NCBI GenBank assembly: GCA_035222895.1
Contig: JAVYIG010002538.1
Span: 177,494 to 241,493, forward strand
Length of the DNA: 64,000 nucleotides
Direction of reading: 5' to 3'
Source: Strongylocentrotus droebachiensis
Taxonomy: Eukaryota > Echinodermata > Echinoidea > Camarodonta > Strongylocentrotidae
In this document: piece by piece, positions 51,701 to 57,991 of the stretch
Layout: each line of letters opens with the position of its first letter
Numbering within the stretch: position 1 is the first letter of the stretch
The notes under the pieces: generated by a model
Seen by the model: only the letters and a program-made list of their open reading frames with translations
Databases searched by the model: none
Told to the model about the DNA's origin: nothing
Position numbers and translations under genes: made by a program

Positions 51701-52321
51701 GGGTGCGGGCATGTGCCACCAACCCCATCCCAGTCGTCCGTCGCTATGCCTCTGTAGTTTTTTTATTTTTCCCTTTTGAATCTACCTGTAGTATATTATT
51801 TCACATTTTTGGTTCGTCTGTCTGTCTATTTAGCTTCCTTTCTTTCCATTTTGCTTGTTGTTAATTTGCCTTTGTTGGATCTTGTTACATTTCTCATGTT
51901 TCTTTCAGATTGTGTTTCTTTGTCACACCAGTTTGGTTTCTTGTTTACCTGTCTCCTGATATTGTTTGTTTCTCTTCAATCTTTTCTTCTTGTGTCTACC
52001 AATGTGTCGATGATAATTTTTCCTTCTCATTTACACTTTTTTTTTTCTTCTCACATTGTCGTCACGTATCATATCTTTATTACGTCACAGTACCTTCCTT
52101 TTTTTATTCTCTCTCTCCCTCTCTCTCTTCAGATCGAATGGTACAATAATTACAACGAACAAATCAATACCGTCATCAAACCTGAGCTTACAGCAAGGGG
52201 GCAGGAATGGGTGGAGATGAAGACAAAGTACGTTGACCCTCAAACGGGAGCTGCCGCCCCTCTAGTTACGTCATTCATCTTCGTCATTATGACGTCATTT
52301 GTCGCCATGTTTCTACAATAG
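15699..52321 (+). CDS. XPNPEP2: X-prolyl aminopeptidase, membrane/GPI type (whole gene, 23 coding exons plus one duplicate)
   Basis: The product is a metallopeptidase that removes an N-terminal residue preceding proline. I joined the exons listed separately below; every junction is GT-AG and the phases agree throughout, giving 722 codons. A signal peptide (residues 1-19) is followed by creatinase/prolidase-like N-terminal domains, then the catalytic pita-bread domain. Aligned by spacing with human XPNPEP1, the metal ligands are D493, D504, H567, E602 and E616 and the catalytic histidines are H473, H563 and H576; all are present. [16 protein letters not shown] and [14 protein letters not shown] are family signatures. 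The C-terminus ends in a hydrophobic stretch with no following basic residues ([17 protein letters not shown]), as in GPI-anchored XPNPEP2, which argues against the cytosolic XPNPEP1 form. Exon 20 exists in two tandem versions. Intron 1 is about 10.4 kb. The gene stands head-to-head with the minus-strand receptor. Confidence 0.92.
15900..16850. other. Copy-A-specific part of intron 1, nothing recognised
   Basis: Not matched in block B at the corresponding place (56780-57120), so it was inserted in A or lost from B. AT-rich, no coding signal. Confidence 0.5.
21000..21660. repeat. Degenerate tandem repeat, unit about 110-150 bp
   Basis: The phrase TTATTGAACCTTTTxGAGGCCA recurs in diverged form near 21060, 21197, 21315, 21455, 21600 and 21630. 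Between copies lie variants of 'CTTCCTTTAACTGTCATGAAC..ATGGTGATGA..'. At least four diverged units are visible. Confidence 0.55.
21898..22020. repeat. (CTAA)n-rich simple repeat
   Basis: Interrupted ACTA/ACCA tetranucleotide tract. Confidence 0.85.
22155..22210. mobile_element. One-ended hAT MITE fragment
   Basis: A poly-C run followed by TCCTGCGTACGCTACTG, which matches the inward-read end CAGTAGCGTACGCAGG typical of the local hAT MITEs. The partner end is not found. Confidence 0.4.
23490..23700 (+). mobile_element. Possible degenerate tRNA-derived SINE
   Basis: GGCATAGTGGTAGAC resembles a pol III A box and is followed about 45 bases later by GGGGGCCGAAGTCAATG, a weak B-box relic. Weak evidence only. 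Confidence 0.25.
25886..25909. repeat. (GAA)n microsatellite
   Basis: Eight GAA units. Confidence 0.85.
26025..26105. repeat. CT-rich tract before exon 2
   Basis: A long pyrimidine repeat ending at the exon 2 acceptor (TATATCCACAG). It may act as an extended polypyrimidine tract. Confidence 0.7.
26111..26244 (+). CDS. XPNPEP2: XPNPEP2 exon 2
   Basis: Completes the signal peptide (V-LSPCWAEP, likely cleavage after WA) and encodes a charged linker ([15 protein letters not shown]). 134 nt, entered in phase 1, ends in phase 0 at GTATGT. Confidence 0.8.
26646..27361. mobile_element. PIF/Harbinger-like MITE with long inverted ends
   Basis: Terminal inverted repeats of roughly 65 bp start AGGCCCGGTCACAC and are flanked by TTA on both sides (26643-26645, 27362-27364), fitting the 3-bp TTA/TAA target of PIF/Harbinger. 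The interior is GC-rich with repeated pieces such as GCACAGCGTGTTGCTAGCGC. The open frames across it are repeat artefacts. Confidence 0.65.
27484..27960. repeat. AGT/AAT-rich degenerate trinucleotide region
   Basis: Imperfect AGTAGTAATA-type repeats ending in (TATGG)n at 27950-27968, which adjoins the LINE tail. Confidence 0.7.
27957..29037 (-). mobile_element. 5'-truncated non-LTR retrotransposon (LINE)
   Basis: The minus-strand frame 29020-28262 encodes the end of a LINE reverse transcriptase and its thumb. It shows [39 protein letters not shown], a [10 protein letters not shown] motif, then [15 protein letters not shown]. Near 28385 the reading continues in another frame (28385-28188, [14 protein letters not shown]), so a frameshift separates the last ~65 codons. 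The catalytic YxDD part is missing (5' truncation near 29037). It ends in an ATACC-type simple repeat at 27950-27968. It sits in intron 2 in antisense. Confidence 0.8.
29159..29269 (+). CDS. XPNPEP2: XPNPEP2 exon 3
   Basis: Encodes the first helix and strand of the N-terminal domain ([20 protein letters not shown], then VPSEDAHG). 111 nt, phase 0 to 0, donor GTAAGT. Confidence 0.9.
29555..29640 (+). mobile_element. SINE fragment
   Basis: GGTAAGGCACTAATCCTCACTACCAGGTCCCTCGGAGAGGACCTAAAGCC looks like the middle of a tRNA-derived SINE body. Neither a promoter box nor a tail can be tied to it. Confidence 0.35.
30427..30474. repeat. Imperfect hairpin in intron 3
   Basis: GCATCCTGGTATCACCC pairs with GGGTGATTATCAGGATGC across a 13-base loop. 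It may be the core of a small MITE. Confidence 0.7.
30553..30616 (+). CDS. XPNPEP2: XPNPEP2 exon 4
   Basis: Encodes [20 protein letters not shown], the conserved 'SEYI....R..YI.GF.GSAG' segment. 64 nt, ends in phase 1. Confidence 0.93.
30818..30922 (+). CDS. XPNPEP2: XPNPEP2 exon 5
   Basis: Encodes [20 protein letters not shown] followed by AEREM, the 'A.lWTDgRYf.QA' block of the family. 105 nt, phase 1 to 1. Confidence 0.93.
31511..31712. repeat. CT-rich low-complexity tract
   Basis: Interrupted (CT)n and CCTC repeats just upstream of exon 6. Open frames here are artefacts. Confidence 0.8.
31753..31872 (+). CDS. XPNPEP2: XPNPEP2 exon 6
   Basis: Encodes [20 protein letters not shown] and [12 protein letters not shown], the 'vPs..eWl......G..iG.Dp.l' block. 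120 nt, phase 1 to 1, donor GTAAGT. Confidence 0.92.
31880..33460 (+). other. Intron 6
   Basis: No exon is supported. It contains a palindromic MITE-like element (32583-32725), A/T runs near 32507-32535, and a GAAAT-type tail near 33120-33150. Confidence 0.6.
32583..32725. mobile_element. Palindromic MITE-like element
   Basis: An imperfect inverted repeat over about 140 bp. The inner arms CTGGTTAAAACTATG (32615) and CATAGTTTTAACCAG (to 32694) enclose GGTGACTCCAA / TTGGAGTCACC. The outer arms AAACAAATATACC and TATATTTGTAT continue the pairing. Confidence 0.6.
33473..33634 (+). CDS. XPNPEP2: XPNPEP2 exon 7
   Basis: Encodes [14 protein letters not shown] and a [14 protein letters not shown] end, the 'NlvD.iW......P' block. 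162 nt, phase 1 to 1. Confidence 0.93.
34053..34420. mobile_element. MITE with AAGGTAAAGACCAGT ends
   Basis: Inverted ends AAGGTAAAGACCAGT and ACTGGTCTTTACCT flanked by TTA on both sides suggest a PIF/Harbinger-like element of about 368 bp in intron 7. No coding capacity. Confidence 0.6.
34663..34758 (+). CDS. XPNPEP2: XPNPEP2 exon 8
   Basis: Encodes [20 protein letters not shown] and [10 protein letters not shown], the end of the second N-terminal domain. 96 nt, phase 1 to 1. Confidence 0.92.
35093..35165 (-). mobile_element. SINE-type tail, minus strand
   Basis: Read on the minus strand, GTAAAGCGCATAGAGAAACTTCGG passes into a (TTA)n tail, the usual 3' end of a tRNA-derived SINE in these genomes. 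The body may extend right to about 35600 but I cannot delimit it. Confidence 0.45.
36101..36182 (+). CDS. XPNPEP2: XPNPEP2 exon 9
   Basis: Encodes [20 protein letters not shown], a signature of X-prolyl aminopeptidases ('WLfNlRG.Di.yNPvf'). 82 nt, phase 1 to 2. Confidence 0.95.
36630..36745. mobile_element. 'GGACAATTACCCCC' palindromic repeat
   Basis: GGACAACCACCCCGAGGACAATTACCCC at the left is mirrored by GGGGATTATTGTCC at the right around a poly-G run. It is related to the array at 41095-41340. Confidence 0.6.
36908..36993 (+). CDS. XPNPEP2: XPNPEP2 exon 10
   Basis: Encodes [20 protein letters not shown]. 86 nt, phase 2 to 1, donor GTAAGAC. Confidence 0.9.
38184..38308 (+). CDS. XPNPEP2: XPNPEP2 exon 11
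   Basis: Encodes [14 protein letters not shown] and [18 protein letters not shown]. 125 nt, phase 1 to 0. Confidence 0.9.
38578..38786. repeat. (ACT)n trinucleotide array
   Basis: About 200 bp of ACT repeats with TGC, TTC and ATT interruptions. The poly-Val frame on the minus strand is an artefact. Confidence 0.95.
39049..39820. mobile_element. piggyBac-type MITE
   Basis: A 772-bp element bounded by TTAA on both sides (39045-39048, 39821-39824). Terminal inverted repeats CCCTAATAAGGCCGGG and CCCGGCCTTATTAGGG match almost perfectly, and TTAA plus a CCC start is diagnostic of piggyBac. Subterminal poly-C and poly-G runs pair as well. No transposase frame. Confidence 0.85.
39825..39890 (+). 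mobile_element. SINE 3' tail
   Basis: AGCGCTTTGTATCGAGTGGAAGGGCGCTATAAGAATTGC then (TTA)n, the usual tail of tRNA-derived SINEs here. The body is not visible, perhaps because the piggyBac MITE landed next to it. Confidence 0.45.
39953..40039 (+). CDS. XPNPEP2: XPNPEP2 exon 12
   Basis: Encodes [20 protein letters not shown] then KEAH, the 'K..KNpvEl.Gmk.aH' start of the catalytic domain. 87 nt, phase 0 to 0. Confidence 0.95.
40438..40695. repeat. (AATC/AACC)n tetranucleotide array
   Basis: About 250 bp of diverged CAAT/CAAC repeats ending about 30 bp before the exon 13 acceptor. Confidence 0.9.
40727..40792 (+). CDS. XPNPEP2: XPNPEP2 exon 13
   Basis: Encodes [20 protein letters not shown]. 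66 nt, phase 0 to 0. Confidence 0.9.
41035..41345. repeat. G-rich minisatellite 'GGGGTAATTGTCC'
   Basis: Repeated units of the type GGGGTAATTTTCC / GGTAATTGTCCT over about 250 bp, preceded by a long G-run. Related in sequence to 36630-36745. Confidence 0.75.
41557..41627 (+). CDS. XPNPEP2: XPNPEP2 exon 14
   Basis: Encodes [16 protein letters not shown], the usual 'tE....e.l...R' segment. 71 nt, phase 0 to 2. Confidence 0.9.
41890..42450. mobile_element. Compound inverted-repeat region (probable MITEs)
   Basis: AAGGGTGCGTTTA near 41893 is mirrored by TAAACGCACCTT near 42158-42171, and GATCGCCGA-type hairpins follow (near 42150-42210). It looks like one MITE next to a second GC-rich element. 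Borders are uncertain. Confidence 0.5.
42560..42637 (+). CDS. XPNPEP2: XPNPEP2 exon 15 (catalytic His 473)
   Basis: Encodes [19 protein letters not shown] with the proton-shuttle histidine of the family in VIHY. 78 nt, phase 2 to 2. Confidence 0.95.
43303..43374 (+). CDS. XPNPEP2: XPNPEP2 exon 16 (metal ligand Asp 493)
   Basis: Encodes [15 protein letters not shown]493 is the first metal ligand. 72 nt, phase 2 to 2. Confidence 0.95.
43864..43924 (+). CDS. XPNPEP2: XPNPEP2 exon 17 (metal ligand Asp 504)
   Basis: Encodes [21 protein letters not shown]504 is 11 residues after D493, exactly the spacing in XPNPEP1. 61 nt, phase 2 to 0. Confidence 0.95.
44332..44401 (+). CDS. XPNPEP2: XPNPEP2 exon 18
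   Basis: Encodes [20 protein letters not shown], the conserved 'yT.VL.Ghi.la...Fp' helix. 70 nt, phase 0 to 1. Confidence 0.95.
45130..45450 (+). mobile_element. tRNA-derived SINE in intron 18
   Basis: An internal pol III promoter is visible: A box TGGTCTAGTGG (45144-45154) and B box GGTTCGAATCC (45188-45198). A body and the tail GCTGCGCTATATAAAT with (TTA)n run to about 45450, ending close to the exon 19 acceptor. It is tRNA-like but not a functional tRNA, since it lacks a proper acceptor stem. Confidence 0.75.
45456..45560 (+). CDS. XPNPEP2: XPNPEP2 exon 19 (His 563, 567 and 576)
   Basis: Encodes [17 protein letters not shown], holding metal ligand H567 and catalytic H563 and H576. 105 nt, phase 1 to 1. 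Confidence 0.96.
45575..45790. repeat. (GATTT)n pentanucleotide array
   Basis: About 200 bp of GATTT/GATTC repeats directly after exon 19. Confidence 0.95.
45852..47000. mobile_element. hAT-type element with internal minisatellite
   Basis: A 1149-bp element with ends CAGGGGCGGCGAT and ATCGCCGCCCCTG and identical 8-bp flanks ATATGATA (45844-45851, 47001-47008). Inside, 46080-46500 holds about five units of roughly 100 bp sharing GGTGGGGTCCAGGGGGCGGA and a GCTCAGG..TTTTAGGCATTTAA part. No transposase frame. Confidence 0.9.
47475..47540. repeat. (TG)n / TGCG microsatellite
   Basis: Purine-pyrimidine alternating tract of about 60 bp in intron 19. Open frames across it are artefacts. Confidence 0.85.
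48121..48146. repeat. Perfect 11-bp hairpin
   Basis: TAAGTCGTCAC and GTGACGACTTA enclose a 4-base loop (TCAG), about 500 bp before the duplicated exon pair. Confidence 0.85.
48644..48715 (+). CDS. XPNPEP2: XPNPEP2 exon 20a (alternative active-site exon)
   Basis: Encodes [20 protein letters not shown] then FSD, the loop between H576 and metal ligand E602. 72 nt, phase 1 to 1, acceptor CCCCACCAG, donor GTAGGT. The first base of the E602 codon comes from this exon, the other two from exon 21. Confidence 0.88.
48716..48788 (+). other. 73-bp intron between exons 20a and 20b
   Basis: Very short compared with every other intron of the gene. It has a GTAGGT donor and a TATATCATAG acceptor. Short distance could hinder joining 20a to 20b. 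Confidence 0.8.
48789..48860 (+). CDS. XPNPEP2: XPNPEP2 exon 20b (alternative active-site exon)
   Basis: Encodes [20 protein letters not shown] then FSD. It has the same length (72 nt) and phase as exon 20a, and 14 of 23 full residues are identical (shared LGYS, H.PI, MFFSD). Acceptor AG at 48787-48788, donor GTGAGT. No stop or frame damage. Using both exons would add 24 residues in frame; using either alone fits the family length. Confidence 0.85.
49402..49478 (+). CDS. XPNPEP2: XPNPEP2 exon 21 (metal ligands Glu 602 and Glu 616)
   Basis: Encodes [20 protein letters not shown] then KEIVLK. E602 and E616 are spaced 14 apart as in XPNPEP1. 77 nt, phase 1 to 0. Confidence 0.96.
49545..49790. 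repeat. A/G-rich low-complexity tract
   Basis: GGAAAGGAAG-type purine repeats in intron 21. Phe-rich frames on the minus strand are artefacts. Confidence 0.75.
50027..50240. repeat. Degenerate 'TGCCC..CTTTTCCTTT..ATAAG' minisatellite, intron 21
   Basis: The same kind of ~25-bp unit as at 14925-15075 and 55258-55400. Confidence 0.55.
50369..50467 (+). CDS. XPNPEP2: XPNPEP2 exon 22
   Basis: Encodes [20 protein letters not shown], the 'l.FE.lTlvP....ID' end of the catalytic domain. 99 nt, phase 0 to 0. Confidence 0.95.
50523..50722. repeat. CT-rich tract
   Basis: (CT)n, CTT and TTTCTCTC repeats in intron 22. Confidence 0.85.
50868..51273. mobile_element. hAT-type MITE in intron 22
   Basis: A 406-bp element with ends CAGGCGCGTAGCCAGG and CCTGGCTACGCGCTTG. 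The flanks CTTAACTC and GTTTACTC match at 6 of 8 positions, a decayed 8-bp target duplication. Poly-C and poly-A interior with two short repeats (GTCGAGAACGGT). Confidence 0.75.
52133..52321 (+). CDS. XPNPEP2: XPNPEP2 exon 23 (C-terminus, GPI-type tail)
   Basis: Encodes [20 protein letters not shown] and the final helix, then a small-residue stretch (TGAAAPL) and hydrophobic end [18 protein letters not shown] with stop TAG at 52319. This pattern fits GPI attachment near the Gly-Ala-Ala site. 189 nt including stop. Confidence 0.93.
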   Translation: MEWYNNYNEQINTVIKPELTARGQEWVEMKTKYVDPQTGAAAPLVTSFIFVIMTSFVAMFLQ

Positions 52322-53145
52322 AATCAAGTGATTATTATATGATTTTTGATCAGGGAAAACCAACCAATCACATATTTTGGGGGTAAATGTCTGTGTATCA
52401 TTTAGATAAAGAGAAAGACACAAAATATCAAAATATTTTAAAAACTAACAAGATTACTGACCCTTTTTAATCATACATGTAGATATATGATGAATAATTA
52501 TGATGATGAATTTTTTTAGCGTCAACTGAATTACCATTCAGTACAACAAGTCTTCTTTCTTTATGTCGTAGATCGCAGGGGATTGTGAATTGTTTGTTAT
52601 TAATATATGCAACTGCAGTTACTCGTAATTACACTTAAATATGTACCCGCTGAACTATCAGTTTAGTAATGGTGTAAGTTCACCAAGGTTTCTCAGTCTT
52701 TGAGGCTAATACAAACAAAATAGCTAGTTGAGAAGAGACAGCGCTGACAAAATCGGAACAATAATACAACATCTGCATCTTCTCCGATCTACCCCTGGCA
52801 AAATATACCTGGCAAGAAGTGTATGCCCATGTCACCGGCGGGCTTGCACAGAAGACTGGGGGCGTTTAACAAAGCTTGTCATCAGTGAAAAATGACAGTC
52901 TTTGTTATAAGCTACTGAAATCCTTGCTTCTGGTTGGTTATCAACAGATTCGTCACTGGTTTTTGTCATTTGTCATTGAAAAAAGGCTTTGTGAAACGGG
53001 CCCCAGGAAGACCGAGTAATACCCTCTTAAATCTTCGTTCGCGAAGAGAAGCTAATTATAAAGTATACATATATTATCTTAAAAGTATGGTAACGGATAT
53101 ATCTAGCACTCATTAGAATATTATGCAGGCGATGCATATTGTTGG
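52322..53145 (+). other. 3' flank of peptidase gene 1
   Basis: AT-rich; should contain the 3' UTR. No AATAAA is evident close to the stop, so the poly(A) site is not assigned. Confidence 0.5.
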
Positions 53146-53388
53146 AAAATTAAACAAAGAGGTCGTTCATTTTCATACAAAGACACAGAGTGCGTCCCAG
53201 AATCATTTTCGTCAGTAAGCATAATAGTATATGTCTGCTTGTAGCTTGTGCACAGTGAAGTTGACATGGATGGTTTGCCTGTTGATTGCGACCACAGATT
53301 ATTCTTGTTCTTTGCTACAGAACAATATTCTACTTGAAAATGCCTGATGCAAATGTGCTTGTAAAATAAAAAGACTCACAAATACCTT
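53146..53388 (-). pseudogene. Relic of an Ig-like receptor gene
   Basis: Two collinear blocks match the intact receptor at 8878-10785. 53146-53230 matches 10383-10460 (CATTTTCGTCAGTAAGCATAAT shared in part), and 53255-53388 matches 10616-10757 (TTGACATGGATGGTTTGCC, TGCCTGATGCAAATGTGCTT). About 130-150 bp between the blocks is deleted. It covers the end of the signal peptide and part of the first Ig-like unit, and frame is lost. Its position directly before duplication block B shows that the receptor was once part of the duplicated cassette. Confidence 0.85.
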
Positions 53389-55257
53389 AGGATTCTGAAC
53401 ATTTATTTCTCTCAAGTAGTTTATACATCCTGAATTCTTAATTTCGTCCGATAGCCTTCATGGCATTATGTAAATGATCTTGTATGTATTAGTTGGATTA
53501 ATTTCTGTCGTAATACGTAATAGTGTGTCTGAAATATGAGACTATTAAGACTTCTTTGTCTATAACTGCACCCAATAGGCCCTGTGTTGCAGCTCAACAA
53601 CGGCAAGAGACTGATCAGTAATCTAGGTTAGGCTCAAAGCTTCATGGAATATTGTACAAGTGACAAAATAGAGTCTGTGCAGGGCAGATTAGCCGGTGTA
53701 CAACAAAGAATTGTGTACACCATAACAATAACATGCATGAGATATTGTAAATACATTCTACCTGTAGCATGGGTATGTGCATTTCATAATCATACATTGA
53801 TTCTGCCACACATCAAAAACCAACATTATAATGAATAAGATGTTACTTGATCATTGATTCAACACGGATGAACAAATATGCATCCTTTGGCCTTCCAAGC
53901 CTACCAGTGCCTTATATACGAAACATAATATGAGCAGCTATTGTTGTTCGACTTCCAATGTATTGTCGATTTTCTTTCATGTATTGATTTATATATGTTT
54001 GAATATGTACAACATATTTATATGCATAAGATATTGAAAAGTTGAACGGTTTGCTTTATTTCTTAGACGGCCCCACCTGGGACATGGAAGAAATTCAGAT
54101 AAATGGTACAAAGATATCTTACAACTAAAACATTTAAAAAAGAAAGAAAAAGACATATCTGTATCTTACTAAAGAAAGGCTTTTTGATAGCAAACAACAC
54201 ACAATAAGTTGAAGGCAAGATTTCAACAACTGAACAACAACAACAACTAAAAATGCTTAAGTTAAACTATCAACACTATACTTGTATAAGATATTGTCAG
54301 TTCTAACAGCATGTATACTACGCTACAAAACATAATTTGTAAACATAGCATATATACCAATATAAACATGTCCATATAAATTTTAATGGTTTAATGCTTT
54401 GAGAAAAAGAAGAAAAAAAATAATTTGCAGTTTTGCAGTTTACATCCTATTTGATTCCAAAGTGTGCATATGCAATGTATACATACATGTACACGAAAAT
54501 GCAGCACCTGTATCATAGATAATTATGACGTATTGCTTTGGTAAGTTGGACAGATGTTAGAAGGATAATATGGGTTCTTTGATAACGCTACAACGAAGAT
54601 AAACATACGGGTCTTAAATGATTCAGGAAGTCTCTGTCATTACGAAAAGATAAGATGAAGAAAGTCAAATAATTCAACTCATTTTTGGGGTAAATATTGA
54701 TAAATTGTAAAATCTGCCTGTGTGTGAGACTTAACTTAGTCTTATTTGGAACATTAAACGCAACCTTAGGTATGATGTAACCTGAAATAAAACCATGAAC
54801 ATGAATAAATTAATTTGACTGCGAAACTTTACCCACAGATTACTGAATTCTCTTATTCCCACAGGCTTAATGCAGGGACTACCCGGATCCCGTAGGCAAC
54901 GGATTATTGCAAAATTTAGGAGACTACATTAGTAATGATAACAGTAAACGAGGATTTGGAGGTAGAATATTCCTACACTTAGTACACCAAAAAGGTTCAA
55001 AGGCAGACAACCCCACCTTCTTCCTTTTGTTGCGCCCCGCCTCTTTATTTATTCCATTGTTTTTTAATAACTATTGCGAAATAAAATTTGATACCTTTTT
55101 TCCTCCGCATGCTTCATTTTATTGTTATAGTTATAAATTCTTTTTAAATTTACCTTTGTAAAAGACCACGTTGACACCCGATTTTTGTAATCAATGAGCT
55201 ATGCTTTTAAGATATGTGAAATATATAAATAATGAATAAATGAATAAGAAAGATATG

Positions 55258-55400
55258 TCTCCCTTTTCAGATCTGATCCCTTTTCACTTTGACAACTGAC
55301 CCCTTTGCTTTGCAATGAGTGCCCTCCCGCTCTTTATAACGGCCCTTTCCTTGCTAATAAGTGTCCCTTTACCTTTTCATTAATGCCCCCTTTTCACGGT
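55258..55400. repeat. Degenerate 'CCCCTTTTC' minisatellite, copy B
   Basis: Orthologous position to 14925-15075 in copy A, with units such as ATGAGTGCCCTCCCGCTC. Confidence 0.55.
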
Positions 55401-55414
55401 AAATTCATGCGCTA

Positions 55415-55859
55415 CACTCTAAATTACAGGGATTTAAATTTAAATCTATAGGATTTATTTTTAAATCTTTCATGTACTGTAGGTAGGGACCAATCGATGT
55501 GGATTTAAAATTAATCTTCGCTAGGATTAAAAAGTTTTAATCTGTAAAGGATTAAAAAATAAGTTCAAAAGATTTATATTATAAATCTTTCTAGATTAAA
55601 ATTAACCCTGATAAAGATTTAAAAGCAATCCTTTTTGGGACTTCTTTGTCATGTGACAAAATCTTATCGCCAGGATTGGTCAATTTGCCGTTAATTTTCG
55701 GAACTTTTTTTAATCTTTTGGGATTGAAAAAAATATATTTGAAACTCGGATTAAGAACCAGTTTAGCAATCTTTTAAGATTAAAAATCAATCTTTATGGA
55801 TTTAATTTCATTCAAATCCGGCTTAAGATTTAAATTTTAAATCCCTGTAATTTAGAGTG
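55415..55859. mobile_element. Tc1/mariner-like MITE
   Basis: A 445-bp element with ends CACTCTAAATTACAGGG and CCCTGTAATTTAGAGTG, flanked by TA on each side (55413-55414, 55860-55861). Copy A shows the empty site (near 15095). The interior is built of repeated GATTTAAA/TTTAAATC-type words in both orientations. Confidence 0.85.
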
Positions 55860-55871
55860 TAGACGCAGGCG

Positions 55872-56335
55872 GCGGACACTATACCTTTATAGGAACTATA
55901 TGTCTCAATTGCAGACCAAAATATGAAAGGATTAAATTCAATGGCATTCGAAAGATAATACTAATTTAGAACTTCCTTCAAAACAAAAGGGCTTAAAATG
56001 TCTTTATGTGGGAAAATAACGACCGTTAGTTGTCAAATTGAATTTAGTGAGCGCGCTCGTTTAATTAAGTAGACTGATTTGCATGTACCCTTTACATCTC
56101 ATTTTTTATGTATGTTATTACCAACGAAAAATAGAAGCAAGTCAGTCACTCAATAGTGTCTGACAGTGAAGTCTAGAAAGTAAACGGGTTTCATTGCATA
56201 ATTTGAATACTAGGACACTGCTAAGTACTAACGTTTATATTTCACAGATATGGCATACGTGACATATTCATAATTCTTGCAAAGTTGTACAGAATTTGAT
56301 GTTGGCTGCTAAAATGTTACACTAACTCTTATACC
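55872..56335. repeat. Segment X, copy 3 of 3
   Basis: Similar to 15112-15490 and 11896-12450; here again directly upstream of an exon 1. Confidence 0.8.
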
Positions 56336-56339
56336 ATGT

Positions 56340-56525
56340 GGTAACAGTTCAACTCAGCTCAGTCGGCGTAGACACGAATCACGATTTAAAGCGGAAAAGG
56401 CTAACAAGCCACCAACTCGTTTCGTAAGCGCGCAAGGTGCAAAATCCATTAATATAGACAACGGATTCGGGATTGCTCGTGTGTTGTCACTATTGGATCC
56501 TCCCTCTCGAAGTCCAGTAACAAAA
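56340..56525 (+). promoter_or_regulatory. XPNPEP2: Promoter-proximal region and 5' UTR of peptidase gene 2
   Basis: Conserved with 15500-15698. A deletion relative to copy A removes GGATTGGCCGATTGACCTAG-like sequence (near 15550), while the 100 bases next to the start codon are nearly identical. Confidence 0.5.
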
Positions 56526-56562
56526 ATGAAGTCGCTCCTTTTATCCATATGCTGTATTCTGG
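56526..56562 (+). CDS. XPNPEP2: Exon 1 of a second XPNPEP2-like gene (partial)
   Basis: Encodes the same [12 protein letters not shown] with the same phase-1 GTAAG donor. Synonymous changes only are seen in the codons compared with 15699-15735, and frame and splice site are intact. The remaining exons would lie beyond the right edge, since intron 1 of gene 1 is 10.4 kb. Confidence 0.75.
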
Positions 56563-57991
56563 GTAAGTTTTCACGCGACGTTTTATTCAGAGATGTTACG
56601 TTTAGGACAGTAATTGCCGATCATGTATGCTGTGTGATATATTCTCAAAGAGGAACAATTCAAAATGTATGAGGTTTTTAAAAAAAATATTAGCACCAAC
56701 TAAAATATCTGACTGTGCTTCGACAGCTCACAACTAACCGGAGCCACATAATTGTGAAAATATAAACGAATATAAATATATATATTATATAAACCTTTCA
56801 AGGCACACAGAAGACGAAAGACCTGATGCATGGCTGATCGTCAACGAAACGGAGTTAAGTCTTTTGTCAACTCTGTTCGTTGCTACGGCAGGTAGCCAGT
56901 GAAAACGAACTCGTTTGATCAAATTATGGAAATGCAAGCCTTACTTTAAACAAACAGAACTTTTTGTATTCCTGGCTCATTTTTCCTGATTGAGGTGTCA
57001 TATGAAAGAGCAGAAATTGAACTTTCTAGAAATGTGATTTTCTCCTTGAAATTCCGATACCGCCCGCCAAATGACATTTTGGTTTACTCTCTTCAAATTG
57101 CTTTTAATCACTCATGCGTTTATTTCCCCCTGCATTAATAAATTTGACTGAAGTTAATTGGATTAAATGTTGATATTTTGTCCACGTTCTTGCAACCTAA
57201 TCATAATGGACCTACTACAGAGTTTTCAGCTCTCCTTTCCAGCAAATGTTAAAGGTTATAACCTTTCACCTCATATTCGCTAAAAGCAAATTGTTTGCAA
57301 TGGTGTTACGGACATGTGGATTTTACATATTCTTGAAACCACAAAACTAAGTACAAATTTTCCCTCAGAGTCAATGCCCTAAGCTTTAAACTTTAGTTCC
57401 TATGCGCTCATAGTTCGTGACGTTACTTATGGTCATAGACATCTTCATGGATTCGATCTTAAGAAGCCCCCCCCCCCCCCCCCCCCAAAAAAAAAAAAAA
57501 AAAAAAAAAGGGGGGATGGGGAAATGGGTGCCTGGGGACTCCTATAGCGTCTGGTCAGATTAATATCATAGACAGAAAGGTTTCACATTTCCTGTTAGTA
57601 TATGCATATTGTTTTTTAAACCTAGAAATTGAGTAATAATGTTATGCAGATGATTTGAAGATTATGATTGCCCGAACTACCCCCACACCTAGCAGACAGT
57701 CACGGTTACGTTGAGGGTTATGTCCCGTACGAAGTATCATAGACTTCTATAGTGGAACCGAGAATATGAGCTGACGTAGACATGGTGGAATATTATTTTA
57801 CCTGGCTCTTTATCTGACCCAATCTCTGCTAGGAGTATCAGCTTGATACAGTTATCAAATCACTAAATCTTAAACGTGGTCGTTAACGTATAAAACAACA
57901 TATGGCTTGGACATGCCCAATACATCATTTTAAATCAGGATTCAATTCATTTATTACAGATTTTCACTTGATATATTGATATTCGAATAAT

